A stretch of DNA of 64,000 nt. Source: an uncultured Opitutaceae bacterium (lineage in GTDB: Bacteria; Verrucomicrobiota; Verrucomicrobiia; Opitutales; Opitutaceae). Position numbers and translations under genes: made by a program. The notes under the pieces were generated by a model, which had not been told where the DNA came from, made no database searches, and saw only the letters and a program-made list of their open reading frames with translations. The stretch covers positions 62,001 through 126,000 of the forward strand of contig CALFNN010000010.1 of NCBI GenBank assembly GCA_937902925.1. The letters run 5' to 3'. Below are positions 59,273 through 64,000 of this stretch, in pieces (position 1 is the first letter of the stretch; every line of letters begins with the position of its first letter).

Positions 59273-60220
59273 CTACCGGCGCGGGGCGTTGGCGGAAAAT
59301 CCCTCGGTGCGGTCGACAATGACGCGCGGGCGCCGGCGCACTTCCTCGTAAATCCGGCCGATGTAGGCGCCGAGGATCCCGACGCTGATCAACTGGATGC
59401 CGCCCAGAAAAAGAGCGAGGAGCGGGAGAGCCGGGTGTTCGAGCGGGCAGCGCAGCCCGGCAAGCTTCATCGCCGCCCACGCGACCGCGAGCGCGGCGGC
59501 CAGGCCGGCGAAGAAGAACCCGCACCACGTGCTGAGCGAGAGCGCGACCGTGGAGAAACAGAAGACGCCGTTGAAACCGATGCGCAACGAGCCGAGGAAG
59601 CGGTTGTAGTTCGTCTGGCCGGCGAACCGCGCGGGACGATCGAACGGCAGCAGCGCCTGCTTGAATCCCACGAGGGCGACCATGCCGCGCAGGAAACCGT
59701 GGCGCTCCCGGAGGCGAACGACCTCGTCGACGACCCGGCGCGACATCAGGCGGAAATCGCCGGTGTTCGGCGGAATCGGCACGTCGGAAATCCGGTTGAT
59801 CACAAGGTAGCCGGCCGCCGCGACGAGCCGCTTGAGCAGCGGCTCGCCCTCGCGCGAACGACGTTGCGGAAGGACAACGTCGAAACCCTCGCGCCATTTC
59901 GCGACGAGCGCCGCGACCAATTCGGGAGGGTCCTGCAGGTCGACATCCATCACGATCGCGGCACCGCCAGTGGAATATTCGAGACCGGCCAGCGTGGCCA
60001 TCGGCTGGCCGAAGCGCCGGGAGAATTTCAGAAGCTTGATCCGCGCATCGATGGCCCGCGCCTCGATGATTACCTCCTCCGTGCGATCGGGCGAGGGATC
60101 GAGTGCAAAGATGATTTCGTAGTCGTCGGTGATTTCAGCCAGGATGGGGCGCAGGCGCCGGAGGAACTCGGGCACAGTCTTTTCTTCCTGGTAGACCGGG
60201 ACGACGACGCTGAGAAGCAT
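59273..60220 (-). CDS. Polyprenyl-phosphate glycosyltransferase-like GT2 protein
   Basis: A 315-residue GT2 protein of the GtrB/DPM1-like type. It opens LLSVVVPVYQEEKTVPEFL, then EIIFALDPSPDRT, KFSRRFGQPMATLAGLEYST and IVMDVDLQDPPEL with the D-x-D motif, then PPNTGDFRLMSRRVVDEV. Two C-terminal membrane segments (about 225-250 and 262-290) anchor it, ending YIGRIYEEVRRRPRVIVD. Such enzymes load a sugar from a nucleotide donor onto undecaprenyl phosphate for use by GT-C enzymes. ATG at 60220 is chosen over an earlier TTG. It is on the same strand as the MacA/MacB pair but separated by a hairpin. Confidence 0.88.
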   Translation of the reverse strand: MLLSVVVPVYQEEKTVPEFLRRLRPILAEITDDYEIIFALDPSPDRTEEVIIEARAIDARIKLLKFSRRFGQPMATLAGLEYSTGGAAIVMDVDLQDPPELVAALVAKWREGFDVVLPQRRSREGEPLLKRLVAAAGYLVINRISDVPIPPNTGDFRLMSRRVVDEVVRLRERHGFLRGMVALVGFKQALLPFDRPARFAGQTNYNRFLGSLRIGFNGVFCFSTVALSLSTWCGFFFAGLAAALAVAWAAMKLAGLRCPLEHPALPLLALFLGGIQLISVGILGAYIGRIYEEVRRRPRVIVDRTEGFSANAPRR

Positions 60221-60283
60221 GGCGGGGTGTTGTAGCGGCAAATCCGGGCGAATGAACGATTATTTTGGGCGCCCGCCGGCACG

Positions 60284-63200
60284 TTACTCGGTTTCGAGTG
60301 AACTGAGGCTGAGCGAGCCGGGACCGGTGAGCGTGACGCGAAACTTATAGGTGCCGGCGTTCAGACTGGAGCCGGTGCGCGTGCGCAGCACTCCCCACGT
60401 GGCGGGCCCAGGTGTGCCGGAAAACTCGAGCGGGTCGGTGCGCAGCGGGCGGCCGTCGGGGCCAATGATCGTCAGCCGGGCCGCAACGGGTTGCGGTTGA
60501 TCGGTGGCATAACGGAAATTCAAGCCGTAGCGGTCGCCGACACCGATGGTGACGGTCCACTCGACGAATTTTGCCGGTGTTTCGGAGGAGAGACGTTGCG
60601 GTGTCTCGAGCGAGTAGACGCTGGCGGGGCGCACCGGACGGACCACGACGGAATACATGCGTGCGGCGCTGCCCTCCGGCAGGAAGGCGTTTTCGCCGAG
60701 CTCGACGATCGCGCCGGGAGCGAACCGCCGTTTCAAGGCCCGGTAAGGACCGCCTTCGGGTCCGCCGGCCACGAGCGTCTGATTGGCGTCGATCCAGTCA
60801 GCCAGCCACGCGGGCCGCTGCGTGACGCGGGCATCGAGCGCCACGTAGATTTCGACCTGGTCAGTGACCGTGAAACGCGCCTGGACGCCTGGCACGGCAC
60901 GCGAATCCGTTTGAATCCAATCGCAGTCGGCCAGCGTCGCGGGAAGTTTGGTCCACGAAGGATCCCGGTCACGGTCGGCATAAACGGAGGCGCCGTTGCG
61001 CAGGCGGCCGACCGCCCGCCACGTGGCGCCTTGAACCTGGAGATCCCTGATGATTGCGGCCGGGGGTGGCGGCAGTCGTCGCTTGAGCAGCACCGTATAC
61101 ATCGCGCCGCGAGGTGAGGCGGCGGCGGCGTTGGGGCCGAGCGCGACATCCGAACCGGCGACGAAGGCGCGATGGAATACCCGAAACGTCGCGGGCGACG
61201 GACCGGAAACGGCGAGCTCCATCCCGGTGTCGTCCCAGTCGCGAAGCCAGGGCAATCGGTCGCGACCGGGAGTGTTGGACGCCACGTAGACGTCGGTGTC
61301 CGCAGAGACAACGAAGCGCAGGAGCTCGGGGCCGTTGAAATCGCGCGACGCGCTCGCGGTGCGGATCCAATCCGTGTCGAGGAGATCTGCCGGGACCGTG
61401 GCGAAGGCGCCGGGGGCGTCGCTGTAAAACGAATCGCCCGGATCGAGGTGCGAGCACCAGGCGTAGGCGGAGGCGTGTTCGCGGTCGGCGACGCGCAGGT
61501 TCTGCACCAGCGTCGCGGGCGGCGGCGGCGGGCGGCGCGAAGGGTCGGCGCTCGAGATCGCGATTGCGGAGATGACGGCCTGGCCTGCGGCGACGTTGGG
61601 AAAGGACAAATCGAGGCGACCCCCGCGGACGCGAGCGGGAACGATTTTCTTCAATGCCACCGCCCGGCCGGCTTCGCGCCAGAGGTCGAGGTTGTGCAGG
61701 CGCGTTTCGCCGTCGACCGCCACGTCGAACAACCGCCAGCCCGTGCAGTCGAGGCCGCCGCCCGTGCCATACCACGGCTCGGCGAAAAACAACTCGACGT
61801 CGTAGTCGCCATCGGGAAGCGCGAACACGTAGTGGAGGCGGTCGCGTCCGTAGCGAAAGGTCTGAAACAACGCTCCGTCGGACGTGCCGGCGACGGAATC
61901 GTAGATTTTTCGCTGGCTGCCGAAGGCGGGTGGCAGGTCCGGGTAGTCCGCCGCCCACGAGAGCGAGCCCCACGGGTCGCCCGGGGTGTAGGCGCGATCG
62001 GCGAGCCAGCGATGACCAAGGCGGTCGGTGTAATCGGGGCCGCCGCAGTTCACCCGATAGAGGTAGTTGCGGCCGGCCAGCGGCGTGGTCGGGTCCTCGG
62101 CGCCGGTTGCGCGGCTCGCATCCGTCGGGCCGGGAGGGGCGGGCAGGTGGTGGAGTTGGATGCGGTCGGTGGCCACGATCCGTCCGTCGACGCGGCCCTC
62201 GGCGAGAAGCGTGTTGTAACGGATCTCGACGTTGTCCCACTGAAAGTGCGTGCCCTTCGGGCCGCGGGTGCGCCGGCCGAGCGAGCGGTGGCCGTCGTCG
62301 TTGAACAGTTCCACCTCGTCGCAATTCGAATAGACGACGATGCCGTTCTTGATGCCGGGAGTTGTCCAGCGGTCCGGCCAGGTGTGCGACACGATATACA
62401 CGATCGGCTGCGTCGCGGCGGGGGCGTAGTTGCTTCGGTAGAGGTAGAACGCGTCCAGCGGCTCGCCCCAGAGCGTGAAGAGGCCCTTGTTGTTGGCGGG
62501 GCCGATCCGGTCGAGCTCACGGAAGCCGTCGCGGGTTTGCTCGCCCTGGTCGCCCGCGGTGCGGCCGGGATTCTCGTGCGTCGTGAGCGGCCACATGAAC
62601 TGGCCGCAAACCTCGTCGCGCACCGACTCGGCGAGCCGGATCTTCGTTTCAAGGAGCGAGCACATGCGGTCCTCGCTCAACGGACCCTTGGCATCGAAGC
62701 CGCCCTCGGTGTGCAGGCCGAGACTGCGCCACGCGCCATACTCGCCGACGAGATGCTCGCGGCGCAGGTCGTCCGCGTAGGCCGCCGGATCGCCGCCATA
62801 GGTGCCGCTCCAGTTTTGCGGCACGTCCCAATCCGTGCCCGTGCCGCCGTTGCAGGTGGCGATCGGCCGCTGGACGGAGGCGGTCGGGTCGAGTTCGCGG
62901 ATGATGTCGCAGCACTCCCGGGCAAAATCCGCCGGCAGCACGCTTTCGTTCTGGAGACCCCACAGGACGAGCGACGGGCTGTTGCGACGCTCCTTCACCC
63001 AGTCGCGGAGGAGTGCCTTGAAGTTCGCGCGGAACGCATCGTTATCGAACCAGATGTGTGCGCCGAACTGCGGCCACCACAGCAGACCGTCGCGATCCCA
63101 GAATTCCTGGAACCGCAGGTCATGCGGATGATGTGCGTCGCGGAAGGCGTTGAACCCGGCCGCTTCCACCTGGTGGACGCGCGCGGCGATCTGCTCGGCG

Positions 63201-64000
63201 GTGAAGGCGTGGCTCGTGCCGAGCAGGTGTTCGTAGTCGGCGACGCCGTTGATAAAAACAGGTTTGCCGTTCAGCCGAAACGGCTGGTGCGCGTCGCCGC
63301 CGGGTTTCGGCCACTCGATCCAGCGAAAACCAAAGGGCGTGTCGACTTCGTCAACGGTGGCGCTGGCTTCGGCGAGCGTGGTCGCGACGGTATACAGATA
63401 CGGATCATCGAGCGACCAGAGGTGAGGCGAGACGACCGGCGGCAGCTCCTGCGGCACGATGGTCGACTGGCCGGGTGAGAGCGTGCAGTCGGTCTGCGAC
63501 ACGGCGACGGCAGCGCCCTGGTGGTCGATGACGCGGGTCGTCACGGTCACCGTCCGGCTGGTCGCGCCGTAGTTTTTTATTTCCGTTCGAACATGCGGCA
63601 CCGCGGCGGCGCGGATGGGGGCGTCGTTCCAGACGTGCACCCCGAACGGCTCGATGCGGATCGGCGCCGTGACGACGAGGTGCACCGGGCGGAAGATGCC
63701 GAAGGGCTGCGTGCCTTCGGAAAAACCGGTGGCGAGTTCGGAGCCGCCGCAGACCCACGGCAGATCGCGAATGCCGTTCGGATGATCGGCGCGAACGGCG
63801 AGGACGTTCGCGCCGGGGGCGACGACGTTGGTGATATCGAGCGTAAACGTGGTGAGCCCGCCGGCATGCCGGCCGACGAGGTGACCGTTGACCCAAACGG
63901 TCGCATACGAACCCACGCCCTCGAAAAAAAGAAAAAACCGCCGGTCCTGAACGGCGTCGCCGGCGGGAACGGTGAAGGTGCGCCGATACCAGGCGAAACC
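60284..64000 (-). CDS. GH2 glycosidase with malectin domain and duplicated tail (5' end missing)
   Basis: At least 1238 residues are visible; the start lies beyond the right edge. It begins in a GH2 sugar-binding domain (AWYRRTFTVPA, FFEGVGSYATVWVNGHLVGR), then an immunoglobulin-like domain and the catalytic TIM barrel with RDAHHPHDLRFQEFWD, the acid/base Glu in LWGLQNESV (codon 62945-62947) and the nucleophile in LVGEYGAW (62741-62743). A malectin domain (about 61500-62060) follows, with DGDYDVELFFAEPWYG. Then come two copies of an unnamed about 140-residue module (61055-61510 and 60629-61054) and a final beta domain. It is probably an exported enzyme for plant or algal polysaccharides. Confidence 0.92.
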   Translation of the reverse strand, partial: GFAWYRRTFTVPAGDAVQDRRFFLFFEGVGSYATVWVNGHLVGRHAGGLTTFTLDITNVVAPGANVLAVRADHPNGIRDLPWVCGGSELATGFSEGTQPFGIFRPVHLVVTAPIRIEPFGVHVWNDAPIRAAAVPHVRTEIKNYGATSRTVTVTTRVIDHQGAAVAVSQTDCTLSPGQSTIVPQELPPVVSPHLWSLDDPYLYTVATTLAEASATVDEVDTPFGFRWIEWPKPGGDAHQPFRLNGKPVFINGVADYEHLLGTSHAFTAEQIAARVHQVEAAGFNAFRDAHHPHDLRFQEFWDRDGLLWWPQFGAHIWFDNDAFRANFKALLRDWVKERRNSPSLVLWGLQNESVLPADFARECCDIIRELDPTASVQRPIATCNGGTGTDWDVPQNWSGTYGGDPAAYADDLRREHLVGEYGAWRSLGLHTEGGFDAKGPLSEDRMCSLLETKIRLAESVRDEVCGQFMWPLTTHENPGRTAGDQGEQTRDGFRELDRIGPANNKGLFTLWGEPLDAFYLYRSNYAPAATQPIVYIVSHTWPDRWTTPGIKNGIVVYSNCDEVELFNDDGHRSLGRRTRGPKGTHFQWDNVEIRYNTLLAEGRVDGRIVATDRIQLHHLPAPPGPTDASRATGAEDPTTPLAGRNYLYRVNCGGPDYTDRLGHRWLADRAYTPGDPWGSLSWAADYPDLPPAFGSQRKIYDSVAGTSDGALFQTFRYGRDRLHYVFALPDGDYDVELFFAEPWYGTGGGLDCTGWRLFDVAVDGETRLHNLDLWREAGRAVALKKIVPARVRGGRLDLSFPNVAAGQAVISAIAISSADPSRRPPPPPATLVQNLRVADREHASAYAWCSHLDPGDSFYSDAPGAFATVPADLLDTDWIRTASASRDFNGPELLRFVVSADTDVYVASNTPGRDRLPWLRDWDDTGMELAVSGPSPATFRVFHRAFVAGSDVALGPNAAAASPRGAMYTVLLKRRLPPPPAAIIRDLQVQGATWRAVGRLRNGASVYADRDRDPSWTKLPATLADCDWIQTDSRAVPGVQARFTVTDQVEIYVALDARVTQRPAWLADWIDANQTLVAGGPEGGPYRALKRRFAPGAIVELGENAFLPEGSAARMYSVVVRPVRPASVYSLETPQRLSSETPAKFVEWTVTIGVGDRYGLNFRYATDQPQPVAARLTIIGPDGRPLRTDPLEFSGTPGPATWGVLRTRTGSSLNAGTYKFRVTLTGPGSLSLSSLETE
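60629..61510 (-). repeat. Tandem duplicated protein module in the GH2 enzyme
   Basis: Two copies of about 140-150 residues lie end to end. Matching pairs are DTDWIRTASAS with DCDWIQTDSRA, RLPWLRDWDDTGMELAVSG with RPAWLADWIDANQTLVAGG, and GAMYTVLLKRR with ARMYSVVVRPV. The DNA copies are strongly diverged, so the duplication is old. A proline-rich spacer (LPPPPAA) separates the copies. Confidence 0.8.

Noticed and set aside
61172-63478. Long plus-strand open frame of 768 codons
   Set aside because: It lies fully antisense to the GH2 gene, shows no protein-family motifs, and arises because high GC leaves few stops in opposite frames.
1-64000. Insertion sequences, prophage, CRISPR arrays, toxin-antitoxin pairs
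   Set aside because: No transposase, integrase, phage structural, repeat-spacer or toxin-antitoxin sequence was seen on either strand.

Overview
The window is uniformly very GC-rich and gene-dense, with few Shine-Dalgarno-like start signals and no mobile elements, phage genes or CRISPR arrays. Several features suggest a Verrucomicrobiota bacterium, most likely Opitutaceae: an ECF sigma factor with a long membrane and coiled-coil tail, a giant GH2 glycosidase with a malectin domain, and many weakly marked or GTG starts. This placement is an inference from gene content; there is no rRNA here to test it.

Region 1 (about 1-38738, all minus strand, read from right to left) is one large surface-polysaccharide cluster that continues past the left edge. 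Its first gene encodes an asparagine-synthetase-type amidotransferase fused to a GT4 glycosyltransferase. An integral membrane protein and a Wzm/Wzt ABC exporter follow. After these come about 20 glycosyltransferases (families GT2, GT4, GT9, GT61, CgeB-like, GT-C and several unassigned GT-A types). Interspersed are three SAM methyltransferases, a NodU/CmcH-type carbamoyltransferase, two hexapeptide acetyltransferases, a membrane acyltransferase-3, an LtaS/sulfatase-fold phosphotransferase candidate, a Wzy-like polymerase and an O-antigen-ligase-like protein. Fifteen neighbouring pairs share a 4-bp ATGA or GTGA stop/start overlap, which points to a translationally coupled transcript. The likely product is a heavily decorated (amidated, carbamoylated, methylated, acylated, perhaps phosphorylated) exported glycan.

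Region 2 (about 38915-55000) is mostly housekeeping: a DJ-1/PfpI protein, an SDR epimerase-like protein, YbaB-RecR, a hybrid sensor histidine kinase, tRNA-Gly(CCC), XseB-Dxs, a Ste24-type M48 protease, a secreted EEP-family nuclease/phosphatase, an IPT lipoprotein, a HemW-like radical SAM protein coupled to an M23 peptidase, a Fur-like regulator with a TPR protein, and PriA.

Region 3 (about 55050-64000) holds the ECF sigma factor with its membrane tail, a MacA/MacB-type pair whose permease has no ATPase domain, a dolichol-phosphate-sugar-synthase-like GT2, and a large GH2/malectin glycosidase cut by the right edge.

No gene-free stretch exceeds 300 bp. The longest gaps are 38739-38914 (176 bp, leader of the polysaccharide cluster), 46185-46333, 59136-59272 (contains a 13-bp direct repeat), 52606-52740, 43838-43969, 16376-16499, 43657-43762 and 23415-23515. 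Apart from the elements listed, I see nothing convincing in them.
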